From Cliona cf. orientalis (taxonomy: Eukaryota > Porifera > Demospongiae > Clionaida > Clionaidae): DNA of 64,000 nucleotides. The DNA is taken from assembly GCA_963930775.1 (NCBI GenBank), contig OZ005689.1:6239569-6303568 (forward strand), written 5' to 3'. The stretch's first letter is position 1. Each line of letters begins with the position of its first letter. Position numbers and translations under genes: made by a program. Of this stretch, positions 23,001-38,000 are shown one piece after another. Below the pieces are notes generated by a model. That model did no database searches and had not been told where the DNA came from. It worked only from the letters and a program-made list of their open reading frames with translations.

Positions 23001-26000
23001 TTTCTACATGATTGATGCATTTGGAATGCCATAAGGAACCTTAATTATAACACTGTACTTCGGACTCGCAAACAAGGTATGTAGCACTAGCTAGCAGATA
23101 GACGGACACACAGACTACCATATAACCCCTGCGGCACATCCGCTGAGGGTTAATCACGTTTAAATACATGATACTAATCCAGCTTACGTTAGTGATTCAA
23201 GCTAGCTTAAAGCGTCTCGTAGAAAGTTAGTAGGTATAGCAGCATGTCCTAACTGGTTTCCAATCACCTCTTTAGGTATGGTTCACACAACCGATTTGAA
23301 TAGTGAACTTGGAAAGCAGTTTTAATTAGCATGTTTACATGAAGCCAGCATTTAGCCTTGTGATGTCATTCCTTTCAATTTTCACTGTGTGCATAGTACT
23401 TTAATTGCATATAAATATAAATTGATGATGGTGTACATGTACTTGTCAATGACTAATGTTGTACAAAATTAATGCATACATACACATGTGTTCATGTTTG
23501 CCTCACCTTTTGCTCTTCATTTTTGTTGATCTGTCTGACCTGCTCCTGGTAGTATTCAAGTTGCTGCTCATATTCGGCTATCTTAGCCCTCTTATCCTTT
23601 AGTTCAGTTGTCAAACCATCCACTTTAATACGGAATTGTTCCACATGTTTGCTATACTGCTTTACTTGTTGTGTTTTGGCTTGACAATCACCTCTCCAGG
23701 CTGTAATCTCCTCATTACCTCTGGCAATTTGCTGTTGTAGTTCAGTTTTCTCAGAGTGTAGCTGCTGAAGCTGATCTTGCAGTTCATTAACTTTATGGTC
23801 ATGATTTGTTCTTGACTCCTGCAGCTGGTCTTCTAAATCAGATTTGTGGGCTAGTGCCTTCTCAAGGTGAGCTTCTTTTTCTCGATATTTATCATCCAAT
23901 TTAGAGAGAATCTCTTCCAGGCTTTGCTTCTCAGTAAGAGCAACATTTAAAGCATACTTGTCCTGATCACTCTGCTCTTGGACCTTTCTCAACTCAGCAT
24001 TTAATGTTTGAATCTGCACTTCCAACTTTGCACACTCTCCTTTCATTGTCTCTTTTAGCTCAACCTCAATCTTTAAACCTTCAATTTGTTGTTTCAAACC
24101 ATCAACAAGATGCACATGCTGTAGAGTCATAGCAGCTTTCTCATCTTCATATGTACTAGCCTGTACTTTTCTTTCCTTTCGCTCATTCTCAAAATCCCCT
24201 TTGTATGTTTCAGCCTAAAGAAATCATGACGGTATGGGAAGATATGCATGTTTTAGAGTAGTTTACCACTTATCTGATAGTACCAAATATTATATTGGAC
24301 CTAAAATACATTATTTTTTTTATTTTAGCATAATTTGCCTCTAAGGAGCAGGACAGTACCAAAAAATTGGTAATGGTCGTCAATTCCTAGTGGGCGTGGC
24401 AAGTCAATCTCGATGTTGAAAAGATAGCAAGGTCTACAAAACAAAAGTTTGATGCATATAGTCTAATGCTAAACTCTGAAGAACCTTGCCTATGTTCATT
24501 ACATGCTTAGCTACTCTGGTTTATCCATGGCTGGTGCTCATTTAGTAGTCTATGCTTATATTATATATTTCAAGCCAGTTCAAAAAGTCGTGACAAATTA
24601 AAGGCAAGGCGGGACAGCGGGACAAGCAGTCAAAAGTCGTGAGTGTCCCGCTTAATTCGGGACGGTTGGCACCTATGTTTTAGAGCCATGCCCAATCAAT
24701 TATTTGCTAGCATACAAAGTATATGTACATGTACATGTATTTGCTAATCAATCTCCTTTTATCATTACTTTTCGTCATAAAGGTGTGGCAGAAGGTGGAT
24801 TAAGAATGTGCTTCACACATGTACAGGCATGCAAATGGAATTTTGACATCATGAATGTCCTAATGCAATGTAAGTGGCAACCAGTTTCAAGTTTTTGGAA
24901 ACTGGTCAACCTTCTAATCAGGCCAGACATGTCACTAGCAATGCTGTCAAGGGTAGCCATGGTCACAACTAGATACTACCATGTATACTAGTATGAAGAC
25001 CTTCACTATGAGTATCAAAACTAGAGCTCTGGAGAGCACGTACTAAGTGTGTGCATACATTGTAGCGTGACGACCTTTATCTACATATTATTATGCTACA
25101 GATTAAGTGCATGAGCAGATCAGAAAGCACATGGCCTGCTGTGCAGTACGTAGTGATAGGCGTGGTCAATAAAATGCAGTATTTGCTATGCTTCTGGGGC
25201 TTAATTATCAAATGATTAGAAGCATGATCATTTTGACAGATATTGTCGTGATTGTGAGTTGCTTAGATACATGTATCTCGATGGCCAGATATGGCGACTT
25301 TTGAGTTAACAGATGATGACGGACAGACAGACACAACTGATTACATCACCCCTTGTGCATACGTGCAGGGTAATAACCATACAAGGAAAAGGTTTAATAT
25401 ATAGAGCTACAGAACTGAGAAGAGTAATTATCAAAGAGGAAAACATTATGATTATTGTTTGCTACTGATAACTGTGCAACTGTGAATGAGTAAAACATGA
25501 GATTGTACAGCATGGACTAGTATCATAGAGTCGGTAGACTCTATAAGTAGGGATGGCACGGATACTCCATATATGTAATACATTACAAAAATCCAAATAT
25601 CTCAAACCAGATAACTTCTTGAAATTTCTAAGTGTCAAAATCAGAATCTACATCAAATTATCTATCCAACAAGACCAAGATTATCTATCAACTCAATTGT
25701 ATATGCCAGAACTAGGTGTTCAAAAAAATAGCCATTTCTCATTCTTTCTTTTTTTTTTCAAGGCGACCAGAACACTAAGCAGAAAAAAAAATTGTCCAAA
25801 ACCACCATATAATCGAGCTGGATGCATAGCAGAACCATACAATGCAAGCAGGCAGCCTAAATTTCAATTTTGTCAAAAAGTTGGTAAAGGTCGTCAAGTT
25901 TATGTGCGCGTGGGCAGAAACATTGCAAACGCATGGCTTCCCTGTACAAACATATGGGAAACTTCAAAGGGCCGTAACTTTATTTCTAAGGCATGAATCA

Positions 26001-29000
26001 AAATTCTTTCAGGTCAAATCTCTAGTTTCGACCCATTCTGCGTGCCCATGTAAAAATTATGTCCCCAGATGCTCCCAAATCCCCCACGAATTACATTATT
26101 TAAGTTTTGTTTTTTTTTCTACTTAGTGTTTAATTTCTTTCTTTCTCATTTCTAGGGCTAACTCAAGACTTTCTGGACCTCTCACCTTGGTTCTCATATA
26201 AATCCATTCTATTTTGTAGCGCGCAGTGCAGTGGCTCGCTAGTTTTGCGTTATCTCTACAGTCACATAATGGTGGGTGTGTACAGCGCATTAAGGATAGC
26301 GGGGTGTGTCTGATGCGCCACTTTTGTCATCTAATGCGCATGCTCATAATGTGTTGCCATGGTGAAGTCATGTGACTGTAGTCAGCGGTGTGCGCCACCG
26401 CCGCTAGCAAGCCAGCTAGCTAGCGCCTCGAACCAAGCTAGCTTAGTCTAGCTAGCCATAGCTAAGCGCCAGGCTCTCCTGCGCGTGCGCGATAAAGCGA
26501 ACCTAGCTAGAGACTAGCGTGTGCAACGCTAATACTGCGCTGGGATATGGAGACTCGAGGCCTCAACGTACGGGCGTGGCACGGCCCTCTGCAATCGGTA
26601 TAACAGCCAGCTCAGTACTCAGTGTCAGTAGTGACAAAGATAGTCGACAAAATCTATAATAGCTATACTAGTACTAGAGTCTCATCGGCTCTATCGGCTA
26701 TGCGCTAGGCGAGTTAACGAGGGGTGTGGCTACTACTTTTACGTGCACGTGCGAACTTCGGCACCTCCCATCTATACTTAATGTATATAGTTGCACTCAT
26801 GCAATAAAAAAGAACAGAAACAAGGGTAAAAACAATTGAATAAAATTGAAGGATGAAGTAGGGATGGCAATACCCCAAAAAGCATACAAACAAGATTTTT
26901 AGGGATAAGAGATAATCACAACCACTATACATACCTACTCTTGCTTTTTGAGTAGCATGGGGATCATAAATAATCAATAATAATATACAAATTATGGATA
27001 GGGAGAGCATTATTTTTTCCCACATGCAAGTCAAGAATACTCCAAGGATAGCATGACATCAATATTATAATCAAGAAAAGCAAGTGTAGGGATGTATAGT
27101 GGTTGTGATTATCTCTTATCCCTAAAAATCTTGTTTGTATGCTTTTTGGTATTACCATTCCTACTTCATCTTTCAATTTTATTCAATTGTTTTTACACTT
27201 GTTATAATAGTAGACAGTGGTATTGCCAGTGGGGGTTGCATATCGGTTCAACAGCACCCTTCTCACATCTGAATTCCTTAACTAGCAGTGACATCTCAGG
27301 CATGACCACTGAAAAGCTCAGAGTATAGACACCACCTGATTAGAAAGGATGTCACAATCATGGTACAGCTCAAGAAATTTTCTTTTTTAAAGGTTAACTT
27401 GAATGCAGAGAAGGTTTTTAATTGTGCATGGCTCTTGGTATACCACTACTAGACAGTATTCCATGAAATGTTCATGAATTAAAGGTATATATAGGAAATT
27501 AAACCCTATGAACTCATAAAATGATACCATGAAACTCGTGTCATAGCCAAATCCTAGGATATTCATGGCACATGAAAATCCCATGAAATAATTTCATGGG
27601 ATTATATGAAATACCTATAATTTTACCAATAACCTATGAAAATAAAAATCATAGGTTTCAACAAACCTATGAAACAGTACAAAAGCTATGAAATTAATTT
27701 CATGGGATTATATCGGATATGAAAATGCCATGAAATAATTTTCATGGGATATGAAATATCCATGGAAACAAAAGTCATAGGTTTTAACGAATCTATGATA
27801 AAGATTTCATGGGATTTTCATGGAGACGACTGTGCACATGCATTATATTATGTGACATAGCTAGGTGCAGTGGCAGCTGCTTCTATTTTAAATCCTAGCT
27901 CACAATAGTTTAAGATGGCAGTTCAGTAGAACAGCTAGACCAAGTTCCTAGAGCCTAGCTATCTTAGCTTAGTTGGCTGTGTCAGTGGTGAATCATCTAT
28001 AGTACTGTGTGTCTGGACATCCCTATCCAAAGTACACTACTGAACAGCTGCCAGAATGAAAGAAGAAACTCCAAGTCTTCAGATGCTAAGGGATTTTCCT
28101 TGGAAGAATTAGCATGCAATGCGGAAGCAATAAATTAGATTATTAGGTCTAAGAGTTGGTTGTGAGCAAGCCTATTAATGGGTATTGGGTTATCAAGTCA
28201 ATAACCTAAGGGAAGTGAACCAGTTATGAAACATGTACCAGTTGTGAAACAAAATAAAGAGCTAATTAGATCTAATTTCATCTAAAAGTCAGTTATTAAC
28301 TCACAGTTTCATAACTGGAACTGTTTCATAACTGGTTCATTTACCTTATTTAAACTGCTTTATCAGTGTGTATTAATTTTGATCATAGCTGTAACATACT
28401 GTGATTCAATTGGTCTGGAGGAGGTGTTTATTTCTCAAAGATATGTGTACCTATAAAATTCATAGCTTGAAGCTTGACACCAAGCTTGGTTCTTATACTA
28501 TAATATCTTTCCTATCAATAGTCTGGTGGTAGATTCAACATTCAAACCAGTCGTCATTATGCTAGCTTAGTGGCAGCTGCTGTTGGTCAGCTGCAGTGAG
28601 TAGTGTGGGTTAAAGTTTGTGCCGTATCACACTGTACTCACGGGGACATGTGGTTAGGGAGATAATACGGTTTACATTAAAATTTTTATCTGAGCATTTA
28701 TTCTTGGTATCAGCGATATTATCCCACACTTGTGACTTGTATCCATGGATACAAGAAAAAGACAGCCTTGTTGAGGCACCTATATCCAAGTACCTGTGGT
28801 TGAACACACAACCACAAACCACTCACAGTACGCAACCAAGGTTAAGTCCGTTTGGCACCTGCTGTAGAGAGCTATAATATTGTAGCAAGTTCACCTAAGA
28901 AGCGAAGGTAACAGTGACTTACCAGCATTATCTTGTCTGTTAATTAACTAAACTATATTCGTAGTACTACTAATAGCAAAAAATTCATAGCATTTGGTAA

Positions 29001-32000
29001 ATCATAGGTATATCATGACAATATATACCATGAAGACTCCATGAAAATCCTAGCGTTTTCATTGGTAAAATTATGCTATGAAACCCCCATCAAATTATCC
29101 ATGGTTTCATAGGTTGGAGTTTCATGGGGTTTTCATGGCTTTTGGTAGATCAAAAATTTCATAGGTATTTCATTGGTCTATGTTTCATGGTAAAATCTTA
29201 GTATGTTCATGGTATATTCATGAGTAAGTGACCCCATGAAATGTTAACGTTTCCTAGGGTTGATGGTCATGAAAATAACATGATATGAACATGAAATTAT
29301 TCATGTAAATTTCATAGGGATTTCATACAAATTAAATACGTCTACTAGTGTACTCTAGATCTAGGATGGATTCATAACACATGATCTTAAAACATAATAT
29401 TATCATCATACAATCAGGATAAAACTGATGTCGTGGCTTAGTTACATGTACTACTGCAGCTAATGTATAATTATTCCTTCATTACCACCAGCCACACCAT
29501 ACAATAAGCCATAAAGTTAAACTATCGTCTTCTGCTCCGGAAATCGATCAGTAGCTTCTTGGCTGCTAGCTGTCTCACTGCTCAATACAAAACATATGGA
29601 GAGCGAGCATGTGCACGCTCGTTAATGATATGCAAATTAGATGCGAATGATATTCATGAGCGGAAACAGCCGATATACCGTATTTCCTCGAATAAACGCC
29701 TCCCTCGAATAAACGCAGGCCCCGTTTATACGCCGGGGGTATAAGGCGCCGTATACGTAATAAACGCCGGGCCTCAAACAAACGCCGGGTCATTACGGAG
29801 TGGGCGTGGCGCGAAGCAAACAGGGCTACGTGTACGCTTGTGGGTGTGGCGATGTGCTAAGTCTAAGTATAGTTTCGGTATCTGGCTACATGTACGATGG
29901 CGCAGCAAAGAAAAAAGGTGCTCGTACGACCTAAGCTTTAAGCTTAAAGCGATCGAGTCGGCCGAAAAGACATCTAAAGAAGCAGCTGCTCGTCGGTTTG
30001 GCCGGTAGACGCACCGTAGAACCCACGAGTGGTGTGGCCAGAAGACCATTAAACGCCGGCCCCGATTTAACGCCGGCCCCGTTTTAACGCCGGGTCAAAG
30101 AACTCTGTTAATAAATAAACGCCCGGGCGTTTAATCAAGGAAATACGGTACACAAAATTGTACTCCCATGCCTTAGTTAGTGTACCTGAGCATGTGAGCG
30201 CAATCTCCGTACATACTCAGCACTAATAATATTATAACTAGAGCTCTATAGAGCACATACCCCACGCGCACATTGCGCAATCTATAGAACTGCTTTTGTT
30301 GCTGCTTGGTTGTATCAAGAGCTTATAGACCCCATAAACCCTTGGTTGTACAATATAGGGCTCTTGGTGATATCAGCAAAAACATGATATCAGCAAAAAC
30401 ACCACTAACTCTCTCTGCACCAGATCTAGATTAGGTAGATATTGGTATCTTACATTCTGATTCGATGGGGCTTTGCATTCCAGTCTGCGAATAGCTACTA
30501 GCCAAACATGTGCCACTAGCATTATTGACGACCTTTACCTGTCCATATTATTCAATGTTATGCGCATGAGCAGAAAGCACAAGGCCTGCATGCATAATGC
30601 ATTGAGTGGGCACTGTCGATAGGCGTGGTTATGAAGGTTAACAAAAAGGCACTATTTGTGGTGCTCGTTGACCATATCCCTCGATTCGAAACATACTGAA
30701 GCCCGTTTTTCGCCAAATGCGACTGATTCATTGTGCTTACACTAGTCGCTCAGGTGCCTAAATCTCGAGATAAGGCGATTTTTCTGCTAACGACAACGAC
30801 AACGACGACACGACCAATTACTTTACCCCTTGCACATGCGCGCGGGGTAATGACTAGTATGCTATAGCTGTACATGTAGCTACCGGCTTATAGGGGTTTA
30901 GATGCAAGATAAAACCTACCTACATGTATGCAGGAATTCAGGCTAAAACTGCAAGGGGGAGCTTATACTGTGAAACTTTTGAGGGAATGGGAAGCAACTA
31001 ATCATAATAATACCGTACCCTCACGAAAGAGGGCCCACTACGGAATGTCGGCCCACCCCCCACTTGGTTCAATTTCCTAAGGTCTAGTGTTTACTCGAAT
31101 ATGCGCCCATGTGTAGCTGCCCTTGAAAACGCAGCTCAAATGGCTGGTTTATGAGGACTGAACTTTGAATAGTAGTCGATGTAAGATGGATAAGTAATGT
31201 GCTAAATAGCCGTAAAACTAAGCCTAGCTAGCTTTATGCCACATTTCAGCAGAAATAAACTATCATACATGGCTAGCGATCGTAGCCATGCCCACTTAAT
31301 ATGGCTACAATCAACGACACACGGTGAAGTATTGCGGCTGCCCTTGCTCTGGATTGGTAATCGTGCTTGAATAAGGCTGAAATCAATAGCTACTATTCAA
31401 ATTATGAAGATAGCGTGGGTAACTTAATTACCTGGGCTCTTTCGCGTATAAATGCGATACTGATACCTCATATATCGGCCCATTCCCCAATCTTGGCCCA
31501 ATGAAAGGTGCACGGCCCATGGGCCCTCTTTGGCGAGGGTACGGTATTATTGTAGTGGTTGTAATAGCAAGTTCGTGCATGGCCAATACCTGTAACTCAG
31601 CCCCTATATCATCTGAATCTCTAATCTAAGGCCATGCATGCATGTATAGTAAAATCTAGGTTATTTATTTTTCATCCCCGCCCGTGTGTACTTTTGTAAA
31701 CCTGCGTCTACTTCTGATATTGGGAAAATAATATTATACATGATTAGCTGTCACTTAAATAAGTCATGTTAGCTCTAAAGACAAGTAAAAGGTTCGTTTT
31801 GGCTCTAATAGCAATATCAAATTTAATATCAAAATCATCCACCTCCCGTGTGCACTTTATAAACCTCTATATATAGGATGAGAAATAGAACATTTGTGTG
31901 GCCTAAGTATCAAAATTATACACGTATATATAGCAGGAAACTTTGGTGAGAGCTTTCCGTTGGTGATTGAATTGGTGAATTCGGCAGACATCACCAAATT

Positions 32001-35000
32001 TAAACTCCCAATACCAATGAAGAGCCATTTTGCTAAATTTAATGCTCACCAAAGAAGTTATATAGGCCTTACCAACAGTATATAATAGAGAGAGAGGAGA
32101 GTATCCTACTCCAGTACAATACAGTGTAACAGCCATTAGGCAAGGTTATGACTTTTACAATCATAATATACATGCCTGTGGGAAGCCATGCGCGTAGTCT
32201 ATCGAGCTAGACCCTTCCTTGCACTTGTATTGTACGCGCGGGGGGAAGGGTCTAGCAAAGGTCACGTTTGGAATGCCATTAATTAAAACGCAGAAAACGT
32301 GAGCAGCAAAACCATGACAATGGCAAAGTTGGCAGCAGTACAGAGAACTTCTCAATGATCGCCGAAATATACAGAGGTAGCGAGTAGATTTTGAAGGTGC
32401 TCCGCTTGTCTGACCTGGCTGGGACAGTGATCAAACACGGCACTATCAAGTTGAACGGACTCTTTCGCTCCCGTTTCAATGATTGACTATACCATGACAA
32501 TGGCAAAGTTGGCAGCTCTTCGCTGGTACAGAGAACTTCTCAATGATCACCGAAATATACAGAGGTAGCGAGTAGATTTCGAAGGCGCTCCGCTTGTCTG
32601 ACCTGGCTGGGACAGTGATCAAACACGGCGCTATCAAGTTGAACGGACTCTTTCGCTCCCGTTTCAATGATCGACTATTCCCTGGCAGCTCTCAAAAAAT
32701 GGCGACGAACGGTTTTCTGAATTGTCCGCTATTGCCTCTGTAGTACTAGTACTCGAGTGCCACACAAATGATCCAAGCGAAAAGCAACAGCTAGCTCCCA
32801 ATCGCGAATAAGCACTGATTGCGAGTGATCACCCACGCATAAATTGCTATCCAGAATTTGAATAGTTGAATCTGATTGGTCAGCTGAAATTCAATTAAAC
32901 GTGACCTTTGCTAGACCCTTCCCCCCCGCGCGTACAATACAAGCGCAAGGAAGGGTCTAGCTCGATAGACTATCATGCGCGGTGCTAGCATGCACACTAC
33001 ACCATATGTGACCCTCCACGAGGAAACCAAGCATAATGCGCTGGATATCAATCTGAGATACAGGCCAAAATAGTTGCCCAAGGTGATAATTATCGTTTCT
33101 CACTTTTTTGATATAGATCGATAGAGGAATCATTCCTCTACACAAAAATCTGCTTCGTAGCTTCTAGAGCGCTATACTTACCGAGTTATGGCTCGAAGAA
33201 GTCGGCCGTGTAGCTAACATTGATCGTCCATGATACGGAGCCGTTGCCATAGTTGCAGCTAGGCAAGCACGGCAGCTGTACAGAAAAAACTCTCCAGTCA
33301 CTTCTTTCTTCGATTTTGTATACTAACGATCTATAGATACGCTTATCTTTTCGTTCTTTTCCATCGAAACACCGGCTGCTGCTCTCTTTCCAACGTTTTA
33401 GCAGCCATCTGGCTCTTTGACTTAGTGGGCGGGACCACGTATTTACCATAAACGGCGAATATACGGACTTCTGCGTGCAACGTACGTAGCAATGTTCAAT
33501 GCAATTTTTTGCAATACTTGAGTACGGGCGATCCGGGTATATTTTTGCTCATATCTCCATGACTACACGGGCTAGAGACTTCAAATTTGCTGGAGCAATA
33601 GTTCAAAGGTTGTAGTTGGTAATGGTGGCCTTAACTCAAAAATTTTTTCCAGCGCATTATGCTTGGTTTACTCGTGGGGGGTCACATATAGCAGACAGGT
33701 TGTGTAAACTGTACGTTAGATATGAATATGATTATAAAGGTCACATACATGTAACCTTGCCTACACTGTACTATACTGGAGTAGGATACTCCGTTGCCAG
33801 AAATGCGTGGCCATCCCATAGTTGGAATAGTGCAAATGTTTCATAATTCATTTAATTGGATGTGTACATTCTCTATGGGGATAAACCAAAACAACAAGCT
33901 ACCCAACTTCCGATCATCGATCTAGACTTCTTTGATACAATAAAAGGAAGCTCCTGATGATTTACGACTGTCCATACTGCATGCACTGAATTTACTATTT
34001 TAGCAAACATACTTGATCAACTTGTCCATAGACAGCAATACATTTTTGCTGAAGTGCCTATAAACTAGCACAATTTTGCATCAGAGATATTTCTATAAAA
34101 ATTTGAATCTTCTAAGATCATTTGATTGTATAATATCACACTTGGCGATTTGGCAAATTCAGTATAGATCGCCAAATTAACTTAATACACACACATTTTT
34201 AAATGATATCAATGGCCAGAGTTTATTACGAATAGCTCAGATGCCTATAGATCTCCAGAGCTGACAATTTTCATGTACAAACAAAACCAAAATTTTTTTA
34301 CCCCTTGCTGTGCATGCACGCACGCACGCACACGCACACACACCACAGGATGGCAATGAAATCTTCAATATTGGTCTTGGCATAAAAGTATGATAAAAAA
34401 TTAATGCATGTACATGTAGATAGGATATAGAATTAGCTTCTATAAATTCCTGCTACCATGTATGGCATAGTAATATTGTAATACATACTCTAATTTTAAA
34501 AAGTATACTTACATGAGTAAATGCTGATAGAGGCCCCTCAGCTGATGATGTCATACATTCAGCTGCTATGTTCCTCTGATACAGTGTCTTCTCACCCAGC
34601 GACAGCTCAAGAATTTGTTCACTCTGAAGAAATGCAATATCCATGTGGCAAAATGCTACTAATAACTCCTGGACAGCCACAGTAGGGATAAACCACACAG
34701 CAATGAATGAGTTGGTAGACTCCACCAACATAAGGATAGACACGGTAACAAATTCTGAACGTCGTATTTTGCCATAGAATCGATTTCGAAAGGAATCCAG
34801 CTTCTCTAGTGTGTATGACTTGGGATCACCTGCAAACTTTGCTCTCAATATTTTGTAGTCAATCGGTGGTACTTCCAGGCCTGGCCAGCAATCTATTAGT
34901 TCACCGATAGTTGTGACCTTCTTGAATAACTGCACTTTTTCTGTGTATGATGTCATTTCTTGTTTTAACTCTTGGCTACCGAATTTTGAAACTAGATGCT

Positions 35001-38000
35001 GGAGCAGTTCATAATCAATGAACGTGAAGAGAGGATTGAGGCGATAGAATAGATTATCAATAACTCGTCTCTCTTCTAATTCGGGTAACATGCTCTGTAT
35101 TTTACTTTCATACTCCGTCTTGAATGTGAATGGCAACCTTGTCAATGCTCGCAACACTTGCTTCACAGGAGTACCTCCTTCTGAGACTTCATTCACCAGG
35201 CGTTCATGAAGGCAGTCAAACTCCTCTACCAATGTCTTAATCCACAAGGGCACATCCAGGGGGGACACTGCATGGATAATGCATATGTATCAAGTTTATG
35301 TGATCAGACAGTGAGGTCTTTGCACTTACGCATATCAACGTTTATTCTTAACGGGAGGTGACATTCAAAAGCATACCTTTTGACAAACTATTCTGTCCTC
35401 AAACTATTATTATGTAGAGTTCCGTACAGTGCATCTACATCCCTGTAGTACATGCATCTGCACAGAGCTGTGGCACTTGTTGACGACCTTTAAACCTACC
35501 TACTATGCTACGGTAGGTTGTGCGAAATCACAAGGGGGTATGGTCCATAGCCTTGATCAAACCAGTTAAAGGCACAGGTGCGTGGTTGGAGGAATGAAGC
35601 TAAGGGGGCACTTCCAAACTACTTTTTGGAAAAATATAGTGCCATTATGACATTAGGGGGGAGGGGGATTGAAGTCATGCACAATAATACCGTAGAAACT
35701 GGTTGAAGCGCTGCTCGCTGTTAAGCGCATACTTTTTATTAAGCGCATAGTTTTGTGCGAGCTTTACCGCTCCTTGTTAGGCGCATACGCCCAGCAAGCC
35801 AGCTGAACGATGAGCGATCGGTTACATGAGCCCAGAAAGAAGGCTAAAAGTAGGCTGGAGAAGAAAACGTCGAGAATTACGCTCTCTGGTCGCTTCTTGG
35901 CCACCGTTGTAGGCCTTTCAACCCTCGACACCTTCTTTACGCACGCCCCACCTACCGTGTTTTAGCACTTTTAATTAAGTGCCTGCTTCCTGTTAAGCGC
36001 ATACTTTTTGTTAAGCGCATATTTTCTTGCTGCCGCGTGTTATAAGCGCATGCGCTTAACAACCAGTTTCTACGGTATTATTACACTAAATTAAGTATTA
36101 TAATAGTCTAGTATAAATTGTAGTTAAATGCTAGCAATAATTGTAGAGGTTCCAAATGATACCAACAATAATCTTGGGAGCATCCTCAGAATGTTGGGGG
36201 AAGTGGGGATAAAAGTTAACATCATGCACAATGATGTTAAATATAGTGAAGTGCCCTGAAGAAGGTGAGCAGCAAGCCACTGAGAGCTAAGGGGGCTTGT
36301 CCAAAGTCCTTGTGGAAAAATTAACGTCATTATGACGTTAGGGGGGGAGGGGGTCGTGGTCTATGACGTTTTACAACTGCATTGTCAGCAGATTTTAGCT
36401 TGAGTTGTGATTATGCATTCTTGTGGTTGAACAAGTCTAGACACACCTCCAGCAGTGTCAAAATTTGCGTTCACATAGCTACAGGCAAGCAAGAAACTGT
36501 TAAAGAAGCACAGATATACAATGAATCCATGAATACATAGCTTAGCCTCGTCCCCAGGCGCCCGATCTTTTCAACTGCACGCGAGAAAAGAGGGGGAGCC
36601 TGGTAAAATTTATCACGTGCATGACGTCAGGTGGAACCAACTTCCATATATGGCACAACAGCAAGTTGGCCGGCTTGACGCACAGAATTTCTCATCAAAA
36701 GTTCGAGTTTTTCGATCTGAACGTTACAATCAGCTATGAATCAGCAAGCCAGGGCCCTTCAGTCCCTTCGCTGGGTGTCAAAAGCCACGATTTGCATGGT
36801 AAACTCGATCATGCCAACGTCCAAGTCGGTTCCATCTGACCGTGGACACGATTGAGTTACCATGCAAATCGCAGTTTTTGATACATAGCGAAGATGCTGA
36901 AGCATCTCCTCTTGCTGATTCATAGCCGATTGTAACATACTGATTGAAGAACTCGAACTCTCGGCTTGATCTTGGCCAACTCGCTGTTGTGCCATATATG
37001 GAAGTTGGTTCCACCTGACGTCACGCACGTGATAAGTTTTACCAGGCTCCCCCTCTTTTCTCGCGTGCAGTTGAAAAGATCGGGGCGCCTGGGGACGAGG
37101 CTATACATAGCTAGCACTGTAGAATACAAGTGAATGCAGAATGTGTAGGCTAAATGGAGCAGAATCAGAGTTTCAGTATTGAATCTATGCTGAAATGCCT
37201 TTAGGCCATACATGTACCAAGTTAATTTTTTGTTTCTTGGATTCGGCGGGTCTGTTTTTGGCTGATTTAAAAAAAATAAAAATTTAAATATTCCTCACAT
37301 TATAATAGTGATAGGCCAGGAGTACTCGTTAGAAAGAGCACTCTTTGTCTGCTACTGATAGTGCTGTAAGCTAAACGATCACCAAAACTGCTCTAGAATG
37401 CAAGTAATCACTACTAAAATAATAGCTGGCTGTCTGTGGACTGATGATGCTCACGGCCACACCTCCTGTTAATTATTTTTTTTTTATTTTCATGCCGACC
37501 ACCCGGGTCTGTTTCCAGCTCCTGTGTGTCCGAGAAACAAAACATCAATGGCCTTACATTAAGAGGGGAGGGGGGGGGGGAGGGGGGGAGGGGGGAAAAT
37601 GTTAATATCAAATAATGACGTTAATTTTTCCACAAGGACTTTGGACAAGGCCCCTAAGGCCACTCCAAATTAATTCATTGTTTCTCATCCCCTCTGAGCC
37701 CAAAAACTGATGCAGGCAGGCAGCTGGAAATGGTCGTTTAATCATAAGTTTGATGGGAAATGGTCGTCAAAATCATAAGTTTAGCAGTCCAAAAAATCGA
37801 GGTGATATACTTTTCGGGCAAGTGGAAAAGGAAAACAGAAACAGGAAAACTGAAGCGGAGAGCGGAAACAGAAAAGCTGAAATTGGTAGTGGTCGTCAGA
37901 AATATAAACGATATTAAGCATGCATTGAGCTAGTATCTTTGATATTTGGCCATGCATAACAGGGGCGTAGCCAGGATTTATAGAAAGGGGGGCTGAGTAT

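Noticed and set aside
26714-27328. Two hydrophobic frames sharing MYSGCDYLLSLKILFVCFL
   Set aside because: They are produced by the two arms of an inverted repeat on opposite strands.
22089-37103. Mutator-like assignment of the TAGTCTCG MITEs from their 9-bp TSD and long TIRs
   Set aside because: The gene-bearing element with the same ends encodes RecQ and DUF6589, not a MULE transposase; the MULE in the window lies in a different, TA-flanked context.
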